Of a DNA stretch of 64,000 nt, positions 16,211 through 24,581 are shown in pieces (position 1 is the first letter of the stretch; each line of letters starts with the position of its first letter). A program made the position numbers and the translations under genes. The stretch is from Georgenia sp. M64 (GTDB lineage Bacteria > Actinomycetota > Actinomycetes > Actinomycetales > Actinomycetaceae): positions 1,736,001 through 1,800,000 of the forward strand of contig NZ_CP145809.1 of NCBI RefSeq assembly GCF_038049925.1. Direction: 5' to 3'. Under the pieces are notes generated by a model. It did no database searches. It was given only the letters and a program-made list of their open reading frames with translations, and was not told the DNA's origin.

Positions 16211-16524
16211 GACCGATCTCCTCGTCGGAGCGTCCCGCGCCGAGGGCGGTGTCGGGGACCCGCCACCTGCATCCCTCACCGCCGGTTCAGCGGTGCGCGG
16301 GATCATCCCCACCTCACCGCCCGCCGACGGTCCGTCACAAGGGGCGAACGTCCCCGCCAACCCCGCAGACCTCCGACATCAGGTGTGTGAGCGTGGCGGA
16401 TACAAGCGGTGCGAGCGTGGCGGGTACGAGCGGCCAGTCCGGTGTCACGTCGTACCGCGACCCGGGTGCTCGGTCGCGGTGCGGCCGGCCTCCTGGTCTG
16501 CCCCGCGGTCGGCGGTTCGCTGGA
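16211..16524. other. intergenic, contains a 24-bp tandem repeat
   Basis: No gene is seen between the secreted protein start and the acetyltransferase stop. At 16389-16432, GAGCGTGGCGGATACAAGCG is followed after GTGC by GAGCGTGGCGGGTACGAGCG, two imperfect copies with a 24-bp period. The promoter of the secreted-protein gene should lie in this stretch; I could not pick its boxes. Confidence 0.5.
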
Positions 16525-17133
16525 TCAGCTCCTGGAGGACTCGAAGCCCGTCGCTCGGACGAGCTTGGCCGGCACGCCGGCGACGATCGTGTGGGCCGCT
16601 ACGTCCTTGGTGACGACGGCACCAGCGCCGACGACGGCCCCGTCACCGATCGTGACGCCCGGGACGACTGTCACGGCCGCGCCGAGCCACACGTTGTGAC
16701 CCATGACGATCGGCGCCGGGGTCATGTCTGCTCGCCGGTCGGGGTCGAGCCTGTGGTTCAGGGTGGTCAGGGTGGTGCCGTGGCCGATGAGTGTGCCGTC
16801 TCCGATCGTGATGCCGCCGGTGTCCTGGAAGCGGCAGCCGATGTTGATGAAGACGTTCCTGCCGATGGTCAGGTTCTTGCCGAACTCGCTGTAGAACGGT
16901 GGGAAGAGCGTGACCGACTCGTCCACCTCGGTGCCGGTGAGCTTCGTCAGCAGGGCTCGCACCTCCTGGGGTGTGCGGTAGCCGGTGTTGAGCTCGGCGA
17001 CGATGCGCAGCGCCTCCTGGGCGGCACCGTGCATGAACCGGTGGTGCTCCGAGCCGCCCTCGATCAGTGCGCCGCGGTTCACGTGGTCGAGGAAGTTCTT
17101 GAGCTCCGTCGTGGGCGGTGGCAGGTCAGTCAT
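16525..17133 (-). CDS. sugar O-acetyltransferase (Maa/LacA-like)
   Basis: A 202-residue left-handed parallel beta-helix acetyltransferase transferring acetyl from acetyl-CoA to a sugar hydroxyl. An N-terminal mac domain (RFMHGAAQEALRIVAELN) is followed by hexapeptide repeats: GKNLTIGRNVFINIGC, IGDGTLIGHGTTL, the catalytic-His strand TTLNHRLDPD, then GHNVWLGAAVTVVPGVTIGD and GAVVGAGAVVTKDV. The ATG overlaps the end of the cyclophilin-like gene by eight bases, indicating translational coupling. The substrate is unknown. It closes a three-gene minus-strand run with the lipoprotein and dehydrogenase genes. Confidence 0.88.
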   Translation of the reverse strand: MTDLPPPTTELKNFLDHVNRGALIEGGSEHHRFMHGAAQEALRIVAELNTGYRTPQEVRALLTKLTGTEVDESVTLFPPFYSEFGKNLTIGRNVFINIGCRFQDTGGITIGDGTLIGHGTTLTTLNHRLDPDRRADMTPAPIVMGHNVWLGAAVTVVPGVTIGDGAVVGAGAVVTKDVAAHTIVAGVPAKLVRATGFESSRS

Positions 17134-17716
17134 CCTGCACCGCGATCGTGGCCGTGACAGGACCGTCCATCTCGGAGATGCGCTGCGCGGCGTCCCCGTC
17201 GAGCCGGCCGAGGATGACGATGCCGGGGAAGAAGGACTGGTCGCCGTAGTAGAGGACGAGATCGTTCCCCGGCGCGTAGTAGCCCACGTCACCCACGTCG
17301 GGGTCCGCGCCGTCAGGTTGACCGGCCAGGGAGACCGGTGACGGGAGGGGCCCGGTCTTCTCGACCCCGCCGTGGTCGATCATGTCCAGCGTCACCGGCA
17401 GCAGAGCGGCCAGGTCGCCCGCAGCGGCACTCTCGGAGAGGGTGGCCCGGAAGTGCTGCTCGCCGATGGTGATGTCGATCCTCATCTGGTTCTCCTCCTC
17501 GGGCGCGGAGCCCGGAGCCGGGCTGGTGTCGCGGCTGCTGGCCGTGTCGCTCGGGCCGGTACCCAGGGGCGTTGCTGCCCGACCGCTGATCGGACCGGTG
17601 GACCACGGTGCAGCGCCGCCAGGGGCACCAGCACAACCGCCGGCCACGCCGACGGCAGCGGCGAGTACCACGGTCATCAGCGCCCGAGGCGCGGTCGTCG
17701 AAGACATCGGGTTCAT
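17126..17716 (-). CDS. cyclophilin-like-fold lipoprotein
   Basis: 196 residues. The N-terminus MTVVLAAAVGVAGGCAG is a lipoprotein signal with the lipobox Cys at about 28. After a Pro/Ser/Thr linker comes MRIDITIGEQHFRATLSESA … ALLPVTLDMIDH … GDVGYYAPGNDLVLYYGDQS, the pattern of the Cyclophil_like2 domain. Such domains lack the proline-isomerase active site, and their function is unknown. The gene lies 18 bp downstream of the zinc dehydrogenase stop, same strand, and its stop overlaps the acetyltransferase start. The three probably form one transcript. Confidence 0.78.
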   Translation of the reverse strand: MNPMSSTTAPRALMTVVLAAAVGVAGGCAGAPGGAAPWSTGPISGRAATPLGTGPSDTASSRDTSPAPGSAPEEENQMRIDITIGEQHFRATLSESAAAGDLAALLPVTLDMIDHGGVEKTGPLPSPVSLAGQPDGADPDVGDVGYYAPGNDLVLYYGDQSFFPGIVILGRLDGDAAQRISEMDGPVTATIAVQDD

Positions 17717-17734
17717 GAGGTTCCTGCGGTGTTG

Positions 17735-18754
17735 TCAGAGGGTGAGCAGGACCTTGGTGGCGGTGCGCTGGTCCATGGCCTCGTAGCCCTCGGCGGCTCT
17801 CTCCAGGGGGAGGGTGAGGTCGAGGACCTTGCCCGGGTCGATCGTGCGGTCCCAGATGAGCCGGATCAGCTCGGGCAGGTACTGGCGGACCGGGGCGGGG
17901 CCGCCGTGGATGTGCACGCCGGCCATGAAGAGGTCCTCGCCGGGGATTGCGACGTCGTGGGAGACACCCACGAACCCGACGTGACCGCCGGGCCGGGTGG
18001 AGTGGATCGCCTGCATCATGGCCTCCTGGGTGCCGACCGCCTCGACGACCGAGTGCGCCCCGAGCCCGCCGGTGAGCTCCTTGACCTTCGCGACACCGTC
18101 GTCGCCGCGCTCCTCGACGATGTCGGTTGCCCCGAACCCGCGAGCCAGCGCCTGGCGGTCGGCGTGGCGGCTGAACGCGATGATGCGCTCGGCGCCGAGC
18201 TGCTTGGCCGCCAGGATCCCGAGCAGGCCGACGGCGCCGTCACCGACGACCGCGACCGTCTTGCCAGGTCCGGCCTCGGCGGCGACGGCGGCGAACCAGC
18301 CGGTACCCAGCACGTCGGAGGCCGCCATCAGGGACGGGATGAGGTCGGGGTCGGGCATCGAGGGGGTCGCGACGAGGGTGCCGTCGGCGAGCGGGATGCG
18401 GGCCAGCTCGGCCTGGGTGCCGATGGTGCCCATGAGCACCCGGTGCACGCAGTAGGCCTGGTACCCGGCCCGGCAGATCTCGCAGGTGTTGTCCGAGGCC
18501 CAGAAGGACCCGACCACGAAGTCACCGACCTTGACGGTGCGCACGGCGGAGCCGACCTCCTCGACGACGCCGACGTACTCGTGGCCCATCACCTGGTGGT
18601 CGACCGGCTCGGCTCCGCGGTAGGGCCACAGGTCACTGCCGCAGATGCACGTCGCCGACAGGCGGACGATCGCGTCCGTCGGCTCGACGATCCTCGGGTC
18701 CTCCCGGTCCTCGACGCGGACGTCCCCGGGCCCGTGCATGACAACCTGACGCAT
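17735..18754 (-). CDS. zinc-dependent medium-chain alcohol dehydrogenase
   Basis: 339-residue NAD(P)-dependent MDR dehydrogenase. It has catalytic zinc ligands CICGSDLWPY and GHEYVGVVEEVG, a partial structural-zinc lobe (NTCEICRAGYQAYC), and Rossmann motif VAVVGDGAVGLLGILAAKQLGA. The ATG follows GAGAAGGAGCG at normal distance. Its upstream region (18773-18881) is duplicated at 21244-21354 in front of an MmyB-type regulator. A shard of a second copy of this gene survives beside that repeat, so the gene and the regulator were probably once divergent neighbours. The substrate is unknown. Confidence 0.88.
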   Translation of the reverse strand: MRQVVMHGPGDVRVEDREDPRIVEPTDAIVRLSATCICGSDLWPYRGAEPVDHQVMGHEYVGVVEEVGSAVRTVKVGDFVVGSFWASDNTCEICRAGYQAYCVHRVLMGTIGTQAELARIPLADGTLVATPSMPDPDLIPSLMAASDVLGTGWFAAVAAEAGPGKTVAVVGDGAVGLLGILAAKQLGAERIIAFSRHADRQALARGFGATDIVEERGDDGVAKVKELTGGLGAHSVVEAVGTQEAMMQAIHSTRPGGHVGFVGVSHDVAIPGEDLFMAGVHIHGGPAPVRQYLPELIRLIWDRTIDPGKVLDLTLPLERAAEGYEAMDQRTATKVLLTL

Positions 18755-18772
18755 CTGTGGCGCTCCTTCTCG

Positions 18773-18881
18773 TCGTTCCCTCGCGAGGCGTCGGGCCCCG
18801 CGACATCGAGTGAACCCCCCACCGAGGAGGGGTGGAAGGCACTGTCGATGGGTGCACTCACAGGACACCCCTTACCGCTCC
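18773..18881. repeat. 109-bp duplicated promoter segment, copy A
   Basis: Directly upstream of the zinc dehydrogenase. It shares about 85-90 percent identity by eye with 21244-21354, including the exact 27-base core around GGAAGGCACTGTCGATGGGT and the strings CCACCGAGGAG and CACAGGACACCCCT. It probably contains the divergent promoter and operator. Confidence 0.8.
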
Positions 18882-19833
18882 GGCGTCCCTCGGTCCATTC
18901 GTCGCGCTGAGGTTGGCCGGGGTCGTGCGTGCGGCGCCGCTGCCACGCCGACCCGCATCGTGAGCTCGCCGCAAAGCAGCTCTGAAATCAGTCGAGTTGA
19001 CATTTCAGGGGATATGCGGCCATTTGTCATGGGAGAAGTCAGAAAGCGCGCGAGGCGCGAGAGCTACGGTGAGTGACCGGACTTGTCGTGGGCCTTTAGG
19101 GGTCGCCATCCGAGGTATCACTCGGCGAATTCACCGACATCGAGCCGTATGGCACCGGCTCCAGGCACCTCGGGTCCATTGGGGAAATCTGCGGAACGGA
19201 TATTCCCGCAAGTGAGCGGTCCCTCGGAATCACGTGGCGGGCGGTGACAGCTCGGCCTGAAATCCGAGCACGCGTCTGGAGCGCTGTCCGCTCCGCCGCC
19301 GGGCGAGTAGGTGGACTTCCGCAGCCAGTTGCGGACGACGTCGTCCGAGCGGATGCCTCTCAGTTCCCAGTCCGCCTCGCCGGTGGCGGTTTCAGCCTGA
19401 TTCCGGAGAAGGCCGGCGGTGCCCACCGGAGGGGAGCGTGCCAGGGTGATGAGGCGTGCAGGAGGGGCGGCGCCGGCCGCGGCGACGGCGGCGGTGGCGT
19501 CCGCCCCGAAGGCCTCAGCGCCCCGGCCAAGAGGGCGGTCATGCCGCGCACTTCCTCACGCTTGCGCCCATCGTGTCCTTTCGCGCCCATCGTACGGAAT
19601 TCGTCCCGCTGGTCGGACGGTTCTCCGCCGTATGGAGATCGGGGTTTGCGAGAAGTGTCACGATATAAGGGATGAAGACCCCATACCGTCTCAATCGATC
19701 GAGGTCCCGGTATGTTTTTGGAAACTCTCGCCCGCATATGAGCCGGGTCTTGCGCGGCGGAATAGGCAGGTCCACACTTCTCATATCGCGCCCGAAAATG
19801 TGACGGTGCACACAAGTGAGTCGGAGGTAGCTC
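18882..19833. other. long gene-poor stretch before the haloperoxidase
   Basis: About 950 bases with lower GC than the neighbours. It holds a dyad CTGAAAT-N13-ATTTCAG (18982-19008), which could be an operator, and a possible DUF397 remnant (separate entry). The last 150 bases, rich in A/T, should carry the haloperoxidase promoter. No intact gene is seen. Confidence 0.5.
19118..19345 (-). pseudogene. possible DUF397 remnant
   Basis: The minus strand reads NWLRKSTYSPGG near its start and FPNGPEVPGAGAIRLDVGEFAE-stop at its end. These resemble the W-x-K-S-S-Y-S-G and P-x-G-P … F-x-x-F segments of small DUF397 proteins common beside actinobacterial XRE regulators. The middle is not family-like, so the piece is degenerate. 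Tentative. Confidence 0.3.
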
Positions 19834-21174
19834 GTGGTGAGCGTGAGCCGTCGCGGTTTCCTTGGTGGCGTACTCGTGGCAGGGGCTGGTGCGTGGTCAT
19901 CGGGCGCCGTCCCGGCGTTCGCAGCCCCCGCGGCCGCCCCGAGCGTCGTGGCCGGGGCTCCCGGCGCTGTGGCCATCCAGTGGAACCTCATCGCCCAGAA
20001 CGCCCTCCAGGCGCCGATGACGATGGCTTCCACGGCCATGGCGGGCTTGAGCATGCCGAAGGCTTTCGTGATCCTCTCCTACGCCCACGCGGCGATGTAC
20101 AACGCGGTGGTCGCGATCGAGGGTGGTTACCAGCCCTACATGGTGGCGACGACGGCGCCCGACGGTGCATCTGCGCCGGCGGCGGCCGCCGCTGCCGTCC
20201 ATGCCGTGCTCATGAACCACCTGCCGGCGCAGAAGGACATGCTCGACATGGAGCTCTGGGACACGCTCCAGGCCCTGGGGTCCACGAGTGGAGACCGGGC
20301 CAAGGGCGCGGCGGTGGGCCGGGCTGCCGCTGCGGCGATCCTCGCCCTGCGGGCCGGGGACGGGTTGGACAAGGCCGACACCTACACGATTCCCACCGCC
20401 GCTCCAGGGGTGTGGGAGCCGTTCCCCACGCCCACCACGCCGGCTCTCGACCCGTGGGTCGCCGTCATGAAGCCCTTCGTGATGACCGGCGCGTCGCAGT
20501 TCCGCCCCGGACCGCCACCGAGACTCGGCAGCCGCACGTACGTCCGGGACCTCGAAGAGGTCCGGTTGATGGGCGCGGTGGACAGCGCCGCGCGCACCCC
20601 GGAGCAGACGGAGATCGCGAAGTTCTGGCAGACCAACGGCGTCATCCAGTACAACGAGATGTTCCGGACGGTTGCGGGGCAACGGGGACTGGGGCTGCTG
20701 GAGGCGGCCCGGTTCTTCGCCATGGGCAACCTCATCGGCACCGACGCCATGGTGGCGGCCTTCGACGCCAAGTACCACTACGAGCTCTGGCGCCCCTGGA
20801 CGGCGATCCGCAAGGCGGACCTGGACGGCAGCCCGGCCACCGCGCCGGATCCGACCTGGATGCACCTCGCGATGCTGCCCAACCACCCCGAGTACGTGGC
20901 GGCGCACACCACCTTCGCGTCCGCCATCGCGGAGATGCTGACCGCGTTCCTCGGGACCCGGTCCATCGGCATCTCCCTCACCAGCACCACCACCGGGATG
21001 ACACCGACGACCAACACCTACGACACCGCAGAGGACCTGCGCAGCCAGGTCATCAACGCCCGGACCTGGGGCGGCCTGCACTACCGCAACTCCTCCGTCG
21101 TCGGGAACGACGTCGGCCGTCGCATGGCCGCCTACGCCCTCAAGAACCACTTCAAGCCGGCGGGCCGCCGCTGA
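19834..21174 (+). CDS. Tat-exported vanadium-dependent haloperoxidase (PAP2 superfamily)
   Basis: 446 residues. The N-terminus SRRGFLGGVLVAGAGAW is a twin-arginine signal with an AFA-AP cleavage region. The C-terminal half carries the vanadate-binding signature: KYHYELWRPWTAIR (Lys and Arg), PNHPEYVAAHTTFASA (His), and RTWGGLHYRNSSVVGNDVGRRMA (Arg and catalytic-loop His). Such enzymes use peroxide to oxidise halides, or act as acid phosphatases. GTG start behind CGGAGGTAG. It stands alone between two copies of a promoter repeat, implying insertion between a dehydrogenase and its regulator. Confidence 0.88.
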   Translation: MVSVSRRGFLGGVLVAGAGAWSSGAVPAFAAPAAAPSVVAGAPGAVAIQWNLIAQNALQAPMTMASTAMAGLSMPKAFVILSYAHAAMYNAVVAIEGGYQPYMVATTAPDGASAPAAAAAAVHAVLMNHLPAQKDMLDMELWDTLQALGSTSGDRAKGAAVGRAAAAAILALRAGDGLDKADTYTIPTAAPGVWEPFPTPTTPALDPWVAVMKPFVMTGASQFRPGPPPRLGSRTYVRDLEEVRLMGAVDSAARTPEQTEIAKFWQTNGVIQYNEMFRTVAGQRGLGLLEAARFFAMGNLIGTDAMVAAFDAKYHYELWRPWTAIRKADLDGSPATAPDPTWMHLAMLPNHPEYVAAHTTFASAIAEMLTAFLGTRSIGISLTSTTTGMTPTTNTYDTAEDLRSQVINARTWGGLHYRNSSVVGNDVGRRMAAYALKNHFKPAGRR

Positions 21175-21199
21175 GGACGGCGGGTCCGCGGTCGCCCCA

Positions 21200-21243
21200 C
21201 GAGCCGTATCCGCGTGCGCGGGCCGGCTCGGCCTGGGTGCCGA
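21200..21243 (-). pseudogene. shard of a second zinc dehydrogenase copy
   Basis: GGCTCGGCCTGGGTGCCGAT at about 21225-21243 matches the dehydrogenase coding strand at about 18408-18426 (encoding GTIGTQAE). It is fused directly to the promoter repeat at 21244. A deletion between coding and promoter sequence of a duplicated dehydrogenase gene would produce this junction. Confidence 0.6.
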
Positions 21244-21354
21244 TCGTTCCTTCGCGAGCATTCGGCCCCCGCGACCTCCAGTGACCGCCCGCCACCGAGG
21301 AGCGGTGGAAGGCACTGTCGATGGGTGCACCCACAGGACACCCCTCACTGCTCC
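21244..21354. repeat. 111-bp duplicated promoter segment, copy B
   Basis: Second copy of the segment at 18773-18881, same orientation, 34 bases upstream of the MmyB-type regulator. It contains the palindrome GGTGCACC (GGTGCACT in copy A). Confidence 0.8.
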
Positions 21355-21387
21355 ACGCCCGGCCGGGTGCGGCCTAGGCTCGACGGC

Positions 21388-22296
21388 GTGGACAGCCGCA
21401 ACGACGTTCGCCACGAGGTCCGTGAGTTCCTCACCACCCGCCGTGCCCGGATCACCCCGGAGCGGGCCGGGCTCCCGGTGACCGGCAACCGCCGGGTCCC
21501 GGGGCTGCGGCGCAGTGAGGTCGCGACCCTCGCCGGCCTCAGCGTGGAGTACTACGCCCGCCTCGAGCGCGGTCAGATCGCCGGCGCGTCGTCCGGGGTC
21601 CTGGAGTCGCTCGTGCGGGCGCTGCAGCTCGACGAGACCGAGCGCGCCCACCTGTTCGACCTCGCCCGGGCGGCCGACGGCATCCCCACCTCCGGTCGGG
21701 CCAGGCGCCGTGCCCCGGGCAGGGCGGCATCCCGGCTCAGTTTGCAGTGGACACTCGAGGCCATCACCGGCGGAGTCGCGTTCGTGCGGGACCCGCACCA
21801 GAACCTCCTCGCCACCAACACCCTGGGGCGCGCGTTCTACTCGCCCGTCATCGGCGACGGCGGCCGGCCGCCGAACCTGGCCCGCTTCCAGTTCCTCGAC
21901 CCCGCCTCACGCGACTTCTACCCCGACTGGGACCTGTTCGCCGAGATGTGCGTCGGCATCATGCGCGCCGAGGCGGGCCGCGACCCGCACGACCCCGTCC
22001 TCCAGGAGCTCGTCGGCGAGCTCTCCACCCGCAGCCCGACGTTCAGGCGGCTGTGGGCCGACCACGACGTCCGCACGCACGGCACCGGCACCAAGAGGTT
22101 CCACCACCCCGTCGTCGGTGAGCTCACCCTCGCCTACGAGGAGCTCGCCATCACCGCCGAACCGGGCCTCGCGCTCCTCGTCTACACGGCCGAGCCCGGG
22201 TCGCCGTCAGCCGAGCGGCTCGGCCTCCTCGCCTCGTGGGCGGCGCCGGCTCAGACGGCAACACCCGCCCCGCGGACCACCCCGAACGACCAGTAG
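21388..22296 (+). CDS. MmyB-type XRE transcriptional regulator 1
   Basis: 302 residues. An N-terminal Cro/CI-type HTH (RVPGLRRSEVATLAGLSVEY, YARLERGQ) is followed by the MmyB ligand-binding PAS-like domain with the family block DPASRDFYPDWDL … TRSPTFRRLWADHDVRTHGTGTK … GELTLAYEEL. GTG at 21388 lies seven bases past a TAGGCT -10, so the mRNA is leaderless. A cupin gene follows after 11 bp. The duplicated segment in front holds the probable operator. Family regulators often control a divergent SDR or dehydrogenase gene; here that partner was probably the dehydrogenase now at 17735-18754. Confidence 0.88.
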   Translation: MDSRNDVRHEVREFLTTRRARITPERAGLPVTGNRRVPGLRRSEVATLAGLSVEYYARLERGQIAGASSGVLESLVRALQLDETERAHLFDLARAADGIPTSGRARRRAPGRAASRLSLQWTLEAITGGVAFVRDPHQNLLATNTLGRAFYSPVIGDGGRPPNLARFQFLDPASRDFYPDWDLFAEMCVGIMRAEAGRDPHDPVLQELVGELSTRSPTFRRLWADHDVRTHGTGTKRFHHPVVGELTLAYEELAITAEPGLALLVYTAEPGSPSAERLGLLASWAAPAQTATPAPRTTPNDQ

Positions 22297-22307
22297 AGGG
22301 AACTGAC

Positions 22308-22721
22308 ATGCAGATCACCCGCAGCTCCGCCGCCACCGCCAGGGGCCCCGCCGACTGGTTCACCGGGGACGTGTACATCGACGCCGTCGCAGCCGCCCCG
22401 CCCCCGTCGCGGGTGACCGCGAACCTCGTGCACTTCATGCCCGGTGCCCGCACCCACTGGCACCGCCACCCCCTGAGCCAGACCGTCTTCGTCACCGAGG
22501 GCATCGGCCTGTGCCAGCGCCGCGGGGGACCGGTCGAGGTCATCCGCCCCGGCGACCGGGTCCTGTTCGAGGCCGACGAGGAGCACTGGCACGGCGCCGC
22601 CCCCAACCGGCTCATGGTCCACCTCGCCATCAACGAGGGCGACGACGAGCACGACGTCGTCCAGTGGCTCCAGCCGGTCACCGACGACGAGTACTCCGCC
22701 GCGCCGACCGTCACCGACTGA
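22308..22721 (+). CDS. cupin-domain protein
   Basis: A 137-residue single cupin. The motif GARTHWHRHPLSQTVFVTEG has the two His and Gln/Glu-type ligands of cupin motif 1, and EHWHGAAPNRLMVHLAI gives the motif 2 His. It resembles the carboxymuconolactone-associated cupin proteins often found beside MmyB regulators. The enzyme role is not known. ATG lies behind AGAGGGAAC, 11 bp after the regulator stop, so they are one operon. Confidence 0.82.
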   Translation: MQITRSSAATARGPADWFTGDVYIDAVAAAPPPSRVTANLVHFMPGARTHWHRHPLSQTVFVTEGIGLCQRRGGPVEVIRPGDRVLFEADEEHWHGAAPNRLMVHLAINEGDDEHDVVQWLQPVTDDEYSAAPTVTD

Positions 22722-22833
22722 GGCGGACCCGGCTGGTCCCCTTGGCGTCCATGACCGCAGGGCGGACGCCCACCCCGGCTCGCCGCTGAGGAGCGTCACC
22801 GCACGCTCCCAACCGTCGCAGAGGGCAGGGCTG

Positions 22834-23652
22834 CTACTCGTCGTCGGTGCTTCGGCTGAGCTCCTCGAGCGTGTCGACCTCGGTCGCTGATGCGCGGGCG
22901 TCGGCGCGGAACCCCTCGAGGGCGTCGCTTCCGAGAATCAGGAGCTTCGGCGGGGTGTCGAGCTCCGTGGCGGTGAGGATGGCCGCGGCGGCTCTGCGGG
23001 GTGAGCCCTTCTGAGGTCCGAGCGCGGAGGTGCCGGACCGGCCGAGGATGCGGTCGTACGCCTCGATCTGCTGCTCGGTGCGGTCCGCCGACCGTCCGCG
23101 GAAGTCGGTGCGGAACGAGCTGGGCTCGACGACCATGACCCGCAGCCCGAACGGCTCGACCTCCTTGCGGAGGGCCCCGGAGAGGCCCTCCAACGCTGCC
23201 TTGGCAGCCGAGTAGTAGCCGCCTCCGGGGATCTGCACGCGGGCGCCGATGGAGGAGATGTTGACGATCAGCCCACGCCCTCGAGCCCTCATGCCGGGCA
23301 GCACCGCCCTCATGAGCGTGACCGGGCCGAAGAAGTTGGTGGCGAACAGACGCGAGACCGCGTCGTCCTCACCTTCCTCGACGGCAGCGGTGTATCCGTA
23401 GCCGGCGTTGTTGACGAGGACGTCGATGCCGCCGAGACGGCGCTCGGTCTCCGCCACGGCTTCGCGGATCGCGGCGGCGTCGGTGACGTCGAGGGGCAGG
23501 GCCGCGGCGGTGTCCGGATACGCTGCTACGAGAGCGTCCAGGGTCGAGGGGGTGCGGGCGGTCGCGGCGACTCGATGACCGGCAGCGAGGACGCGTTCGG
23601 CCAGCGCTCCGCCCAGGCCGCTGGAGGCGCCGGTGATCAGCCAGGTGCTCAC
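22834..23652 (-). CDS. short-chain dehydrogenase/reductase
   Basis: 272-residue classical SDR: cofactor site TGASSGLGGALAE, NNAGYGY, catalytic Ser in IVNISSIGA, and YYSAAKAALEG with catalytic Tyr/Lys. It is very close in layout to the gene just upstream, so they are probably a tandem duplication. The GTG start overlaps the upstream stop (GTGA), giving translational coupling. The long C-terminal tail (LLILGSDALEGF) is typical of the oxidoreductase subgroup that binds NADP. Substrate unknown. Confidence 0.87.
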   Translation of the reverse strand: MSTWLITGASSGLGGALAERVLAAGHRVAATARTPSTLDALVAAYPDTAAALPLDVTDAAAIREAVAETERRLGGIDVLVNNAGYGYTAAVEEGEDDAVSRLFATNFFGPVTLMRAVLPGMRARGRGLIVNISSIGARVQIPGGGYYSAAKAALEGLSGALRKEVEPFGLRVMVVEPSSFRTDFRGRSADRTEQQIEAYDRILGRSGTSALGPQKGSPRRAAAAILTATELDTPPKLLILGSDALEGFRADARASATEVDTLEELSRSTDDE

Positions 23653-24503
23653 CGGTCGCGCGTCCCGTCGGGTCGGGTCGGGTAGTCGGTCGTGGTGCTG
23701 AGGCGGGCCCAGGCGTCGATCTCGTCGAGGCGGCTCTGCAGCTCCTCCCGCACGATCGCGACGGCGTCGGACCCCAGCAGGAGCCGGAACGGCGCCTCGT
23801 CGGCCTCGACGGTGTCGATGATGACGTGCGCGGCGCGGGCGGGGTCGCCCGGCTGGGTGCCGTGACTGTGGTCGTGCTCCTTGCGGCGACGCCCGGCGGT
23901 GTCGGCGTAGTCGGCGATGACGGTGCGGGACTGCATGAGGGAGCGGCCGGAGAAGTCCGTCCGGAACGCCCCGGGCTCGAGAACGAGCACGCGGATCCCG
24001 AGCGGACCCACCTCCCGGTTGAGCGCGTCCGAGACGCCCTCGAGAGCGGCCTTGGTCGCGGTGTAGTACCCCGATGCGGGGTTGGAGCGCGGCGCGCCGA
24101 TCGAGGAGACGTTGACGATGGTCCCGGCGCGGCGGGCGCGCATCTGCGGGAGGACCTGCTTGATCAGCTCGACGGGTCCGAAGAAGTTCGTGGCGAACAG
24201 CTCGTCGACCTCGTCGACGGCGGCCTCCTCCACGGCGGCGCGGAAGCCGTGGCCCGCGTTGTTGACCAGCACGTCGACCGCGCCGAACCGGTCGGTGGCG
24301 GTGCGCACCGCGTCGGCGACCTGGTCGCGGTCCCTCACGTCGAGGGCGACGGCGAGCGAGGTCTCGGGATGCTCGTCGACGAGCGGCTGGACGGCTGCGA
24401 CGTCACGTGCGGTGAGGACCGCGTTGTGTCCGCGTGCGAGGACAGCTTCTGCCAGAGCGCGTCCCAGGCCGCTCGAGGCGCCGGTGATGAGCCAGGTCGT
24501 CAT
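23649..24503 (-). CDS. short-chain dehydrogenase/reductase
   Basis: 284-residue classical SDR: TGASSGLGRALAE, NNAGHGF, IVNVSSIGAP, YYTATKAALEG. The ATG at 24503 sits behind AAGGAGATG; an in-frame ATG three codons earlier is also possible. It forms an overlapping pair with the SDR at 22834-23652. Both lie downstream of a third SDR, flavodoxin and aldo/keto reductase on the same strand, a gene set that MmyB-type regulators commonly control in actinobacteria. Confidence 0.87.
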   Translation of the reverse strand: MTTWLITGASSGLGRALAEAVLARGHNAVLTARDVAAVQPLVDEHPETSLAVALDVRDRDQVADAVRTATDRFGAVDVLVNNAGHGFRAAVEEAAVDEVDELFATNFFGPVELIKQVLPQMRARRAGTIVNVSSIGAPRSNPASGYYTATKAALEGVSDALNREVGPLGIRVLVLEPGAFRTDFSGRSLMQSRTVIADYADTAGRRRKEHDHSHGTQPGDPARAAHVIIDTVEADEAPFRLLLGSDAVAIVREELQSRLDEIDAWARLSTTTDYPTRPDGTRDR

Positions 24504-24581
24504 GATGTGCATCTCCTTGTACTCGAGCGTGGTGAGGTCGTGGGCGATGCCGCGGCGGCGGGCGCCGCCGGCGGAGTCGTG

